Made by a program: the position numbers and the translations under genes
Notes under the pieces: generated by a model
What the model saw: only the letters and a program-made list of their open reading frames with translations
The model's database searches: none
Told to the model about the DNA's origin: nothing
Part shown: positions 9,223-17,468 of the stretch, in pieces
Layout: each line of letters starts with the position of its first letter
Numbering within the stretch: position 1 is the stretch's first letter
NCBI GenBank assembly: GCA_905182215.1
Contig: CAJJAI010000033.1
Location: 1 to 58,400, forward strand
DNA length: 58,400 nucleotides
Direction: 5' to 3'
Source: Flavobacteriales bacterium UBA6772
GTDB taxonomy: Bacteria > Bacteroidota > Bacteroidia > Flavobacteriales > UBA7430

Positions 9223-9253
9223 AGATATCTTCTAAAAAAACAACAAGATATCT
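9223..9253. promoter_or_regulatory. paired AGATATCT palindromes, possible operator upstream of betB
   Basis: The 8-bp palindrome AGATATCT occurs at 9223-9230 and again at 9246-9253, 15 bases apart, between the divergent permease and betB genes. Paired palindromes at such spacing can bind a dimeric repressor. No regulator gene (such as betI) is present nearby, so this is only a candidate. Confidence 0.3.
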
Positions 9254-9293
9254 GTTTGATAAATGAGTATATTTATCCAATACAAATAGTAAA

Positions 9294-9314
9294 GTGCAAG
9301 AAGGAAAAATTATT
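9294..9314 (+). repeat. direct repeat, left copy flanking betB (relic of ruvC 5' end)
   Basis: The 21 bases GTGCAAGAAG-G-AAAAATTATT match the first 21 bases of ruvC (10797-10817) at 20 positions. Read as codons, this copy would give MQEGKII against MQEEKII in ruvC. It stops four bases before the betB ATG. It looks like a duplicated ruvC start left on the far side of an inserted gene. Confidence 0.75.
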
Positions 9315-9317
9315 AAT

Positions 9318-10772
9318 ATGCAACAACATCTTTATATACATGGTGACTACATCAAAGCTGACTCTAATGAGTCCTTTGAAACGATTAATCCAGCCACAAA
9401 CCAAGTTATTTCCAAGGTAGATCAAGCCAGTGAGGACGATGTTGAAAAAGCAGTAATTTCTGCAGAAAAAGGTTTTGCTGTTTGGTCTGCAATGTCAGCA
9501 GTCGAGCGAAGTCGCATCTTACTTAAAGCTGTCGCAATTTTACGCAAGCGCAACGACGACTTAGCTGCTTTAGAAGTAATGGATACCGGAAAGCCACTGC
9601 AAGAGGCAAATTGTGTCGATATAATGAGTGGTGCAGACGTGATTGAATATTACGCCGGGCTTATACCAGCATTACAGGGCACACAACAAGATTTAGATAG
9701 CAACACTTTTTTCATATCAAAGAGAGAGCCTCTGGGTGTTTGCGCAGGTATTGGCGCCTGGAATTATCCAATTCAAATTGCTTGTTGGAAGTCAGCTCCA
9801 TGTTTGGCGGCTGGAAATGCAATGATTTTTAAACCTTCCGAGGAGACTCCTTTGAGCGTACTTAAACTTGCTGAAATATACACTGAAGCCGGAATGCCTC
9901 CGGGTGTTTTTAATGTAGTACAAGGAGATTATCGAGTTGGTCAGTATTTGTCTCGACACCCTCGTATTGCAAAAATTTCGTTTACAGGTAGCTGTGATAC
10001 TGGGAAAAAAGTGATGACTGATGCAGCGGAAACACTCAAAGAGCTTACTTTGGAACTGGGTGGTAAATCACCATTAATTATTTTTAATGATGCCAATTTA
10101 AACAACGCTGTTTCTGGGGCGCTATTGGCTAACTTTTACACGCAAGGCGAGGTTTGTACCAACGGTACCAGAGTATTTGTCCAGAGCGGTGTTTACGATA
10201 CATTTATAGAGAAAGCAAAACAGCGTAGTGAAGCCATCAAATTGGGTAACCCGATGAACTTAGATACACAGATGGGTTCACTTATCAGTGCAAAACATCT
10301 TGATAAAGTAATGGGCTATATCAATCAGGCAAAGGATTCTAATGCACGTCTTATATGTGGTGGTAATCGACATAATTCTGATGATACTCGTGATGGTTTT
10401 TTTGTTGAACCAACGATTTTTGCAGATTGTGAAGATGATATGGCACATGTTACAGATGAGATTTTTGGTCCAGTGATGTCGGTACTACGATTTACTGATG
10501 AAACAGAGGTCATTGAACGCGCAAATGACACTAGCTTTGGTTTAGCCGCAGGTGTATTTACGCAAGACATAAATCGTGCACACCGTGTTATTAATCAATT
10601 ACAAGCAGGAATATGCTGGATTAATAGTTGGGGAGATTCGCCGGCCGAAATGCCTGTGGGTGGATATAAACAATCTGGAATAGGACGCGAAAATGGCCCT
10701 GAAACTTTAAAACACTACACCCAAGTAAAAAGTGTATTTATCCGTATGGATAATGTAGATAGCCCATTCTAA
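9318..10772 (+). CDS. betB: betaine-aldehyde dehydrogenase
   Basis: An NAD(P)-dependent cytoplasmic enzyme that oxidises betaine aldehyde to the osmoprotectant glycine betaine. At 484 aa it is close to E. coli BetB (490) and, as I recall that sequence, very similar: QLYIHG-like start, [45 protein letters not shown]. Catalytic motifs are [11 protein letters not shown] (near 246) and the nucleophile in [11 protein letters not shown] (near 277). I chose the ATG at 9318; the ORF-track GTG at 9294 belongs to a duplicated ruvC start. No choline dehydrogenase, transporter or BetI is near. Arginine codons are unusual: 17 of 19 are CGN, while all four in ruvC are AGA. The gene is probably horizontally acquired. 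Confidence 0.9.
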   Translation: MQQHLYIHGDYIKADSNESFETINPATNQVISKVDQASEDDVEKAVISAEKGFAVWSAMSAVERSRILLKAVAILRKRNDDLAALEVMDTGKPLQEANCVDIMSGADVIEYYAGLIPALQGTQQDLDSNTFFISKREPLGVCAGIGAWNYPIQIACWKSAPCLAAGNAMIFKPSEETPLSVLKLAEIYTEAGMPPGVFNVVQGDYRVGQYLSRHPRIAKISFTGSCDTGKKVMTDAAETLKELTLELGGKSPLIIFNDANLNNAVSGALLANFYTQGEVCTNGTRVFVQSGVYDTFIEKAKQRSEAIKLGNPMNLDTQMGSLISAKHLDKVMGYINQAKDSNARLICGGNRHNSDDTRDGFFVEPTIFADCEDDMAHVTDEIFGPVMSVLRFTDETEVIERANDTSFGLAAGVFTQDINRAHRVINQLQAGICWINSWGDSPAEMPVGGYKQSGIGRENGPETLKHYTQVKSVFIRMDNVDSPF

Positions 10773-10796
10773 ATTCAAATAAAAATACGACTGAAG

Positions 10797-10817
10797 GTGC
10801 AAGAAGAAAAAATTATT
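10797..10817 (+). repeat. direct repeat, right copy flanking betB (ruvC start)
   Basis: The functional copy: GTG start and first six codons of ruvC. It is 20/21 identical to 9294-9314, and the two copies bracket betB with a period of 1503 bases. Confidence 0.75.
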
Positions 10818-11348
10818 TTAGGAATAGATCCAGGGACTAGTATTATGGGCTTTGGTTTGATTAAAAAAAAGGGCTCCAACTTCGAAATGATTATGATGGA
10901 TGTTTTAATCATGACTAAAATAAACGACCCTTATTTAAAGCTTCAAAAAATATTTCAGAAAACTTTGGCAATTATAGACCAATACCACCCGGATGAAGTG
11001 GCTTTAGAAGCTCCGTTTTTTGGTAAAAATGTACAATCAATGTTGAAATTGGGGAGAGCCCAAGGCGTTGCTATGGCGGCAGCTTTGCAAAGAGATATCC
11101 CTGTGACAGAATACGCCCCACTAAAAATAAAAAAAGCTATTACAGGTAGAGGGGCAGCATCCAAAGAACAAGTAGCTGCCATGTTAATGCAAATGCTAAA
11201 TATTAAAGAAATGCCTAAATACTTAGATGCCACCGATGGATTGGCTGCAGCAATGTGTCACGGCTTACAAAACGGGGCAATTAACACTGGAAAAGGAAAA
11301 TCTACTTGGGCTAGTTTTGTGAAAAACAACCAAGATAGAATTGGGTAA
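10797..11348 (+). CDS. ruvC: Holliday junction resolvase RuvC
   Basis: The endonuclease that cuts four-way junctions bound by RuvAB during recombination. It is 183 aa with a GTG start. Catalytic acidic positions are visible: the Asp in LGIDPGTSIMGFG (start), the Glu in ALEAPFFG (near 70) and the Asp pair in DATDGLAAAMCH (near 144). The basic AITGRGAASKEQV segment is typical. The first 21 bases are duplicated in front of betB, so betB separates ruvC from what was probably its own upstream region. It runs convergently with the HIT gene with only a few bases between stops. Confidence 0.95.
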   Translation: MQEEKIILGIDPGTSIMGFGLIKKKGSNFEMIMMDVLIMTKINDPYLKLQKIFQKTLAIIDQYHPDEVALEAPFFGKNVQSMLKLGRAQGVAMAAALQRDIPVTEYAPLKIKKAITGRGAASKEQVAAMLMQMLNIKEMPKYLDATDGLAAAMCHGLQNGAINTGKGKSTWASFVKNNQDRIG

Positions 11349-11353
11349 TCTAG

Positions 11354-11746
11354 CTAGAACTTCTCCTTGATGTTCTCAGCAATTCCCTTCATTTCAGCAT
11401 CCTCAACTTTTAACTTAGGCTTAGAGAAATTAATATCCTCCACGTTTTGAAGTGGTATTAAATGGATGTGTGCATGTGGCACTTCTAATCCTATTACCGC
11501 AATACCTACTCGCTTACATGGCATAACCCTTTTTAGAGCCTTAGCAGTCTTTTTAGCAAACAACCATAGATTAGTGTACGATTCGTCAGAGAGGTCAAAA
11601 ATAGAGTCTATTTCTTGCTTTGGAATAACAAGTACATGTCCTTTAGCTAATGGGAAAACATCCAAAAAGGCTAAAAAGTTTTCATCTTCAGCAATTTTAT
11701 AAGCAGGAATCTCACCCTTTACAATTTTTGTAAATATACTAGCCAT
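11354..11746 (-). CDS. HIT family hydrolase
   Basis: A 130-aa histidine-triad nucleotide-binding protein of the Hint/Fhit superfamily, which hydrolyses nucleotide phosphoramidates or related nucleotides. It begins with the usual FTKIVKGEIPAYKIAED and has FPLAKGHVLVIPK. The catalytic triad HAHIHLIPL lies near residues 92-100. Its ATG overlaps the last base of the greA stop, so the two genes are coupled with greA first. The physiological substrate cannot be read from sequence. Confidence 0.92.
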   Translation of the reverse strand: MASIFTKIVKGEIPAYKIAEDENFLAFLDVFPLAKGHVLVIPKQEIDSIFDLSDESYTNLWLFAKKTAKALKRVMPCKRVGIAVIGLEVPHAHIHLIPLQNVEDINFSKPKLKVEDAEMKGIAENIKEKF

Positions 11747-12219
11747 TAACGGGTGATATTGATAATCTCAAATTTCATCAATCCAGCAGGAACAGTAATT
11801 TCGGCAATTTCGCCCACTTTCTTTCCTAATAAGCCTGTACCTATAGGAGAGTTTATAGAAATTTTACCTGATTTTACATCTGCCTCAGACTCTGCAACTA
11901 ATGTAAAAGTCATTTCAGTGTTATTTGCTAGGTTTTTAATCTTCACAATAGACAAAGCCAGAACCTTATCGGTGTCTAATAGTGACTCATCTATTACACG
12001 GGCTCCAGCATACATACCTTCGAGTTTTGAAATTTTCATTTCTAACATCCCTTGGGCCTCTTTTGCCGCGTCGTATTCCGCATTTTCAGATAAATCACCT
12101 TTATCTCTTGCTTCTGCAATTTGATTAGTGATACTTGGACGCTCCACAAACTTTAGTTGTTCAAGCTCATCCTTTAATTTTTGTAATCCTTCTTCTGTAT
12201 AATAAGATATAGTAGACAT
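11746..12219 (-). CDS. greA: transcription elongation factor GreA
   Basis: Binds the RNA polymerase secondary channel and stimulates cleavage of backtracked RNA. The real start is the ATG at 12219 (MSTISYYTEEGLQKLKDEL), giving 157 aa as expected for GreA; the ORF-track extension of 23 residues is intergenic. The coiled-coil tip motif DLSENAEYDAAKEAQ carries the acidic residues needed for cleavage. The C-terminal domain has INSPIGTGLLGKKVGE. It is followed with one-base overlap by the HIT gene. Confidence 0.96.
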   Translation of the reverse strand: MSTISYYTEEGLQKLKDELEQLKFVERPSITNQIAEARDKGDLSENAEYDAAKEAQGMLEMKISKLEGMYAGARVIDESLLDTDKVLALSIVKIKNLANNTEMTFTLVAESEADVKSGKISINSPIGTGLLGKKVGEIAEITVPAGLMKFEIINITR

Positions 12220-12244
12220 GATAGTACTTTTTAAAAGTAATTTA

Positions 12245-12281
12245 ACGAAAAAAGAAGACCCATTTGGATCCTCTTTTTTAT
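12245..12281 (-). terminator. probable terminator after the porV-like gene
   Basis: An imperfect hairpin with AAAAAAGAAGACCC on one arm and GGATCCTCTTTTTT on the other, around a short loop. It lies just past the stop of the PorV-like gene on the minus strand, with a T run in that direction. A second small hairpin (TCCCTC/GAGGGA) lies next to it at about 12291-12304. Confidence 0.45.
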
Positions 12282-12308
12282 TTAGCATCCTCCCTCAGGA
12301 GGGAAATA

Positions 12309-13364
12309 TTATAGTGTTATTCTAGCACCTATTGTGTGAGGCGACGCGAGTGGACTAGCCTGACGGAAAGAATAATCTAATCCGAAGTTAGTTCCTGAGC
12401 TCAATGGTATTTCGAAAGTGAAACCTGCATTTAGTCCAGTAAACACAGTAGTTCGTGTAGCTTGATCTAAAATCCCAGCTTCGTATACATAACCTGTTCT
12501 TAACATGAAGTAGGATTTGTAACCATACTCTAGCCCTAACCCGTATTGATCTTTAGTAAAGGAATTAGATGTGAAATTACCTGCCATAGTTAAACGACTG
12601 TCCTGATCGATCGTGAAATCGTAAGAACCACCAATGTGTAATAAAGAAGGTAATTCGAAAGCATCAGATCTTAATTCATATGTTTGATCGTAATCTTGAC
12701 CGAAAGCATCATCATTCGTTAATTTAACTCCGTTACCATCACCTTCAAATTTCATTTTAGGACCTACGTTTTTTAACGAAACCCCAAATTTAATTTGACG
12801 ATTTGCTCCAGCTACATATTGAATACCTGCATCTAAAGAGACAGCAGAAGCTTTCATATCTGGAGTAGATTCAGAGATCATTCGTACTGTAGCACCCCCA
12901 GAAATGTTATCGGTAAATTTCTTAGCATAAGAAAGTCCAATATTCATTACCACAGGAGAATAAGTAGCACCAGTACCTTCTGGAGCGCTAGGATCGGTAA
13001 TACTAATTTCACCAAAACTTACAGTAGATATGGCTAAACCAAGTACTGCATCGTCTGCTAAAGCTTTAGAAAAACCAAAAGCACTTACTTGCATATCGAA
13101 AAGCCAAGTAGTAGAAGCGAAAATAAACTCTGTATTTTCAGTCCCTGCTAAACCAGCAACATTTAAGAATGTAGCTTCTAAACCTTGAACAGAAGCAGTA
13201 TTAATACCTCCCCATCCTGAAGAACGAGCCCAAGGGTTGATTAACAATTCTGTAGCACCAGCTTGTCCCGAACGTTGTTCGTTACCTGCAAATGCACTAC
13301 TAGAACAAAGTACTAATAAACCTGTTAAAAGAACAGGAAACACTTGTTTTGTATATTTTTTCAT
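12309..13364 (-). CDS. PorV/PorQ family outer-membrane protein
   Basis: A 351-aa predicted outer-membrane beta-barrel of the PorV/PorQ family, whose members act in type IX secretion and attachment of cargo. The start I prefer is the ATG at 13364 (MKKYTKQVFPVLL), giving a signal peptide ending SSSAFA; ATGs at 13370 and 13397 are also in frame. The mature start (QAGATELLINPWARSSGWGG and LNVAGLAGTENTEF) is the PorV hallmark, and alternating strands with FGLDYSFRQ near the end fit a barrel. It is the last gene of a three-gene unit after a surface protein and a TonB receptor. It may be a cargo-specific PorV paralogue rather than PorV itself; the core sov/porU genes are not in the window. Confidence 0.8.
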   Translation of the reverse strand: MKKYTKQVFPVLLTGLLVLCSSSAFAGNEQRSGQAGATELLINPWARSSGWGGINTASVQGLEATFLNVAGLAGTENTEFIFASTTWLFDMQVSAFGFSKALADDAVLGLAISTVSFGEISITDPSAPEGTGATYSPVVMNIGLSYAKKFTDNISGGATVRMISESTPDMKASAVSLDAGIQYVAGANRQIKFGVSLKNVGPKMKFEGDGNGVKLTNDDAFGQDYDQTYELRSDAFELPSLLHIGGSYDFTIDQDSRLTMAGNFTSNSFTKDQYGLGLEYGYKSYFMLRTGYVYEAGILDQATRTTVFTGLNAGFTFEIPLSSGTNFGLDYSFRQASPLASPHTIGARITL

Positions 13365-13407
13365 AACCATAGTCGTATGAATTTTAGTCTTTAACAATTT
13401 TAGTCTA

Positions 13408-16400
13408 CTAGAATGAATCTAAATCAATTGGACGAAGTGCACCGAACCATTTTAAAGTTTTCTCACCATACTTCTTACCATCAATATGTATAATGTATAC
13501 ACCTGAAGCAATTGCAATATTGTGATTATTCTTTAAATCCCAGTCCCAACCTGTTACGTTAATTTCACTATCTAAATCTACACGTCTTACGAGTGTACCC
13601 GAAACATTGTAAATAGATATAGTACAAATTTTTGGAAGGTTTGTAATTCTTACACGTGTATCAAGTTGACCACCCTCGTAGTTCGTATTTCCGTAATAAG
13701 GATTCGGTACTACTTGAATTAGATCCATTGCATCTGTAGCTGCATCTAAATCATTCGTAACGGTCATTATAGATTTCGTTTCGAAAGCGTAAAGTGGGTT
13801 CCCATCATTTATGTCTGAAGCAGCATCGCAGCCATCAACATCTTCGAGGTTGTACTTTTCGTAACTTTTTGAAACTCTAATTTGAACTTCTATAGTCCCA
13901 TCTAAAAGAGTTGAATTTTGAGAAGCTAATGGAATAGATACCCAAGCTAAATCTTCATATACTTTCTTTTGATTTACAAAAGACTCCATCGCTATTAGTC
14001 TGCTGTAGAAAGGATGGTCTAGCTCTTCATCGCCAGCATATTCGCTCATCGCTACATATACATAATGACGACCACCAAAAACGATATTAGATTCATCAAA
14101 AGTATTACTAAAGAAAGCAGAGAAGAAGTTCTCCCCAGCTATATTAGTAGAAGTAGGATTCCAAATCATGTCACTACCATTATGATCAGGTAAAGTGGAA
14201 GCTTCACCGAACATCATGTTCAAACGAGTTCCTCTTTCTAAATCTAAGGCATATCCAGGAAACCAAGAGAATCCTGTAGTTCCATCTTCATCCATACCAT
14301 CTTTATCAACAGAAGGCAAATCTTTCAATAACATTCTAGTTATAGTATCTCCAGTTTCAATTACTGGAACACGAGTCCAAAGAGATTTATCATCGGTATA
14401 CACAATATCAACTGAAGTTAATTTGTTCAACTTTTGACCTCTACCAATAGATGGAGAATGTTTAAATGCAATATCATCTTTATCGAAACCAACTAACCTG
14501 TACGGAGCCCACATTCCATTTAGAATACCTTCGTAAGTTGAGTTTTCATCCTCCCAAGCATCAGTAGTACCCATGTCTATATCTATTGCATCGCCACCTG
14601 CAGGATCGGGATTAGAAGCAGTTCCAGAACGGATCCAGTTAGCTGGGTGTACAAATACAGCGCCTTGAGATTCGCCAAAGAAATCGTTATCAGGAACAAA
14701 GTCTAACCAAGAAGTAGAATTCTCTTTAATTAACGTAGCACTTAACAATCCGTTAGAACCATTCGTATCATCACCTGCATTAATTGCATTCACAATGGTA
14801 ACAGACAATCCAACTTCAGCAATTATCTGTTCGTTCTTAACACTCATAATAGTATCAGAATTCCAAGACTCACCAGAAGTAAGGTTGGTTAAAATCCATC
14901 TAGCAGTATCGTTAACAGAATTAAGTACAAAAGTAAATTCAGCGTTTTCTGGTACGTTTAATGGATCAATTACTTTAATGTCTACAGGACCTCCATCTAG
15001 AGCATAGTCTGTACTACTAGTACAGTCACCATTTAATAGTGCAGTTTTCATCTCGGTAGTAAACTGTAGTTCTAATCCACCGTTACCCATTCCTTCTAAA
15101 CGAGTCATCGCTGGAATAGTACCATAATTTGAATTTTGGATAGTCCCATTAGATTCTGCACTCGTAATATGAGGTATTGCAGTGTACTGCTTAATATTTT
15201 TACGACCCGCTAAGAATGGTTTTTTCTGACCTTCGAAACTCGCTGCGTAAATATTTTCTGGATCTGGGACTTGATCTTGCTTATACTCAAGGTATTCGTT
15301 GTATCCGTATGCAATAGCAGTAAAATAATAAGTTCTGTTATTGATTAAAGTACGGTCACCCTCAGCAAATAAATCTTGCGTGATCACGAAAGAGTGAATA
15401 ATTCCATCATTTGCAGCCTCGAGAGTCATATTAGTAGGAACATCAGCTTCGAGGTCTAAACTAAAGTCAAAATTAGTAAGATCTGCAATAGGAGAAATTG
15501 TTTCCTCAGCAGTAGCATTACCATTTTCATCTCTATAGTTTTCAATATCACATTGAAAAACCATTCTAGCCTTATCTACATCGTATACATCAGAAGCGGT
15601 AACCGTTTCGTCTTTTAATTGAAACACTTGGTACCCCTCAAACACATACGCATCTCTATAAGGTAGAGTTTGAGCATCGTCGTAATAACCAGAAATATTA
15701 ATCAAATCTTCTTCTAAATAATCTTCGTTTGCATTCTGATTATTATTAGAAATGTTTGCAGCATTCGAAATCGTGAAAATAATTTCTTTATTTAACTCTT
15801 GAATGGTTAAATCTGGTGCATCTGGACCGTCAAGAACCTCAAAACAAATATCAAACAGTTTTTGTGCTTTATCATCTGCTATACGCATAAGCTCTACAGA
15901 TTCCCAAGCACCACCACTACTAGCTCTTGCCCATACTACACCAGTAGTAATAGTATTTAAAGCTCCAGGCTCTAATGTAAAAGGCCCTGCAGACTGAACA
16001 AAACGTCTATCTGCGGGTTCATTACCTGCAATTTGTTCTGTCCACGAATCTTCAAAAGAAGGATCGGTATCACCAGGGAACATAAAGTTACATAATGGGC
16101 TCGATGGGTTTCTACCATCTGCACCATAAGTCATTGGCTTATTATCGAGCCATTTTCCTTGTAAGTAATTATAAAAATCTTGAGCAATGTCTGGATTACC
16201 TGTTACAGATCCATCATTGTTAAAATACATAAATTTAGACATAATGATTTGCTCACCTGCCTCATCTATAATACCATCCATATCGTTATCGATACCATCG
16301 CCTTCATCAGCCACAGGACCTCTAAAGAAATCGACTCCAATAGCAGGAGGATTAGCACCATAACCAGCAGCAGTACCATCATCTTCATCACCATTGTAAC

Positions 16401-17445
16401 AGTAACCTAATCCTCTGGCAACATCACAACCTACAAAATCATCTTGGTAATCACCTAAATCTGGATCTACATGTACTCCAAAATACGCATCATTCAATGC
16501 ATTATGCGAACGGTTAATTAGTTTATAGTTATAAAAAGTCATGTTATTAATCTCGTCGTTGGTAGAGAAAGCAAAAGCTTGTGCTTGAATTTCTAAACCA
16601 ATAGGCTCAACTGAACCAGAAGCAGTATGAGACTCTCCTTTATCGTTGTAAACCCACCATAGTGTTTGATCACCAAAAAGCATGTCGTATTCCTGACAAT
16701 TAAATGTACCATCTAAATTATACTCAGGATAATCTCCTACTGTAGGATTATATTCACCATCACCATCTACATCGCGGAAAGGAGCCAAAGTTTCGAGAGC
16801 ATAATAAGGATTCGTTCCAACTAGCTCATCGTATTCCTCACTAGCATTATTGTTTTGGTCATCATCATCACGATTTCCAGGGTAATTTAAAATAGAAAGT
16901 GGAATTGAATAGTCTGGAAACTCAATACTAGGATTTTGCGAAGTAGAATAAGCAACAAACTCTTCAACCTCAGCTCTAGTAATTACATGGTGATAATCGT
17001 ACTTAGCACAAATGAATGCTTCTGTAGTACCATATTTATTGTTTGGATTACCATCGGCACTTAAACGAACATTGTCTAAAGGACCTGGCCAGTAATCGTT
17101 ACCCGACTGACGGTAAGTCTGAGCTGCTACTTTAAGCTGGTCATCATCATCCATACCACCGATCCATAATGAACCTGCAAATAAAGAGTGTTTTCCACTG
17201 TTTTTTGGAATTTCGTATTTCCCAGCAGCTAAGTTCCACCACATATCACCACCATTCAATATGGTAGTTTTAACATTATTAATATCTAATAATGTTTGAG
17301 CAGTACCAGCAGCACAGTTATACGCCAAAGATTGAGTAGGCGTGGTAGCATCTCCACCAGAATAATTAACATTTTCTTTTGCTTGAGCACCTAAACCTAG
17401 GGTTGCAAAGAAAACATACAGCGTATTTTTAATTGTCTTTTTCAT
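13408..17445 (-). CDS. large secreted surface protein of the TonB-receptor/PorV unit
   Basis: A 1345-aa secreted protein of unknown function. I place the start at the ATG at 17445, giving MKKTIKNTLYVFFATLGLGAQA as signal peptide; an ATG two codons earlier is possible. The body has many Asp-rich, calcium-site-like stretches (DGDGEYNPTVGDYPEYNLDG, DGIDNDMDGIIDEAGEQ) and beta-rich extracellular segments. Near the C-terminus, VPNPYYGNTNYEGGQ and ITNLPKICTISIYNVSG followed by ASGVYIIHIDG resemble the beta-sandwich of T9SS sorting and FlgD-like domains. The protein then ends in the tail WFGALRPIDLDSF instead of a short basic end. It sits between a TonB receptor and a PorV-like gene with gaps of 23 and 43 bases, so the three probably form one operon. 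Confidence 0.75.
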   Translation of the reverse strand: MKKTIKNTLYVFFATLGLGAQAKENVNYSGGDATTPTQSLAYNCAAGTAQTLLDINNVKTTILNGGDMWWNLAAGKYEIPKNSGKHSLFAGSLWIGGMDDDDQLKVAAQTYRQSGNDYWPGPLDNVRLSADGNPNNKYGTTEAFICAKYDYHHVITRAEVEEFVAYSTSQNPSIEFPDYSIPLSILNYPGNRDDDDQNNNASEEYDELVGTNPYYALETLAPFRDVDGDGEYNPTVGDYPEYNLDGTFNCQEYDMLFGDQTLWWVYNDKGESHTASGSVEPIGLEIQAQAFAFSTNDEINNMTFYNYKLINRSHNALNDAYFGVHVDPDLGDYQDDFVGCDVARGLGYCYNGDEDDGTAAGYGANPPAIGVDFFRGPVADEGDGIDNDMDGIIDEAGEQIIMSKFMYFNNDGSVTGNPDIAQDFYNYLQGKWLDNKPMTYGADGRNPSSPLCNFMFPGDTDPSFEDSWTEQIAGNEPADRRFVQSAGPFTLEPGALNTITTGVVWARASSGGAWESVELMRIADDKAQKLFDICFEVLDGPDAPDLTIQELNKEIIFTISNAANISNNNQNANEDYLEEDLINISGYYDDAQTLPYRDAYVFEGYQVFQLKDETVTASDVYDVDKARMVFQCDIENYRDENGNATAEETISPIADLTNFDFSLDLEADVPTNMTLEAANDGIIHSFVITQDLFAEGDRTLINNRTYYFTAIAYGYNEYLEYKQDQVPDPENIYAASFEGQKKPFLAGRKNIKQYTAIPHITSAESNGTIQNSNYGTIPAMTRLEGMGNGGLELQFTTEMKTALLNGDCTSSTDYALDGGPVDIKVIDPLNVPENAEFTFVLNSVNDTARWILTNLTSGESWNSDTIMSVKNEQIIAEVGLSVTIVNAINAGDDTNGSNGLLSATLIKENSTSWLDFVPDNDFFGESQGAVFVHPANWIRSGTASNPDPAGGDAIDIDMGTTDAWEDENSTYEGILNGMWAPYRLVGFDKDDIAFKHSPSIGRGQKLNKLTSVDIVYTDDKSLWTRVPVIETGDTITRMLLKDLPSVDKDGMDEDGTTGFSWFPGYALDLERGTRLNMMFGEASTLPDHNGSDMIWNPTSTNIAGENFFSAFFSNTFDESNIVFGGRHYVYVAMSEYAGDEELDHPFYSRLIAMESFVNQKKVYEDLAWVSIPLASQNSTLLDGTIEVQIRVSKSYEKYNLEDVDGCDAASDINDGNPLYAFETKSIMTVTNDLDAATDAMDLIQVVPNPYYGNTNYEGGQLDTRVRITNLPKICTISIYNVSGTLVRRVDLDSEINVTGWDWDLKNNHNIAIASGVYIIHIDGKKYGEKTLKWFGALRPIDLDSF

Positions 17446-17468
17446 AAACATACAATTTTCTACCAAGA

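Noticed and set aside
9217-9420. ORF 9217-9420 upstream of and overlapping betB
   Set aside because: It overlaps betB out of frame and its translation has no protein-like character; the real coding frame there is betB.
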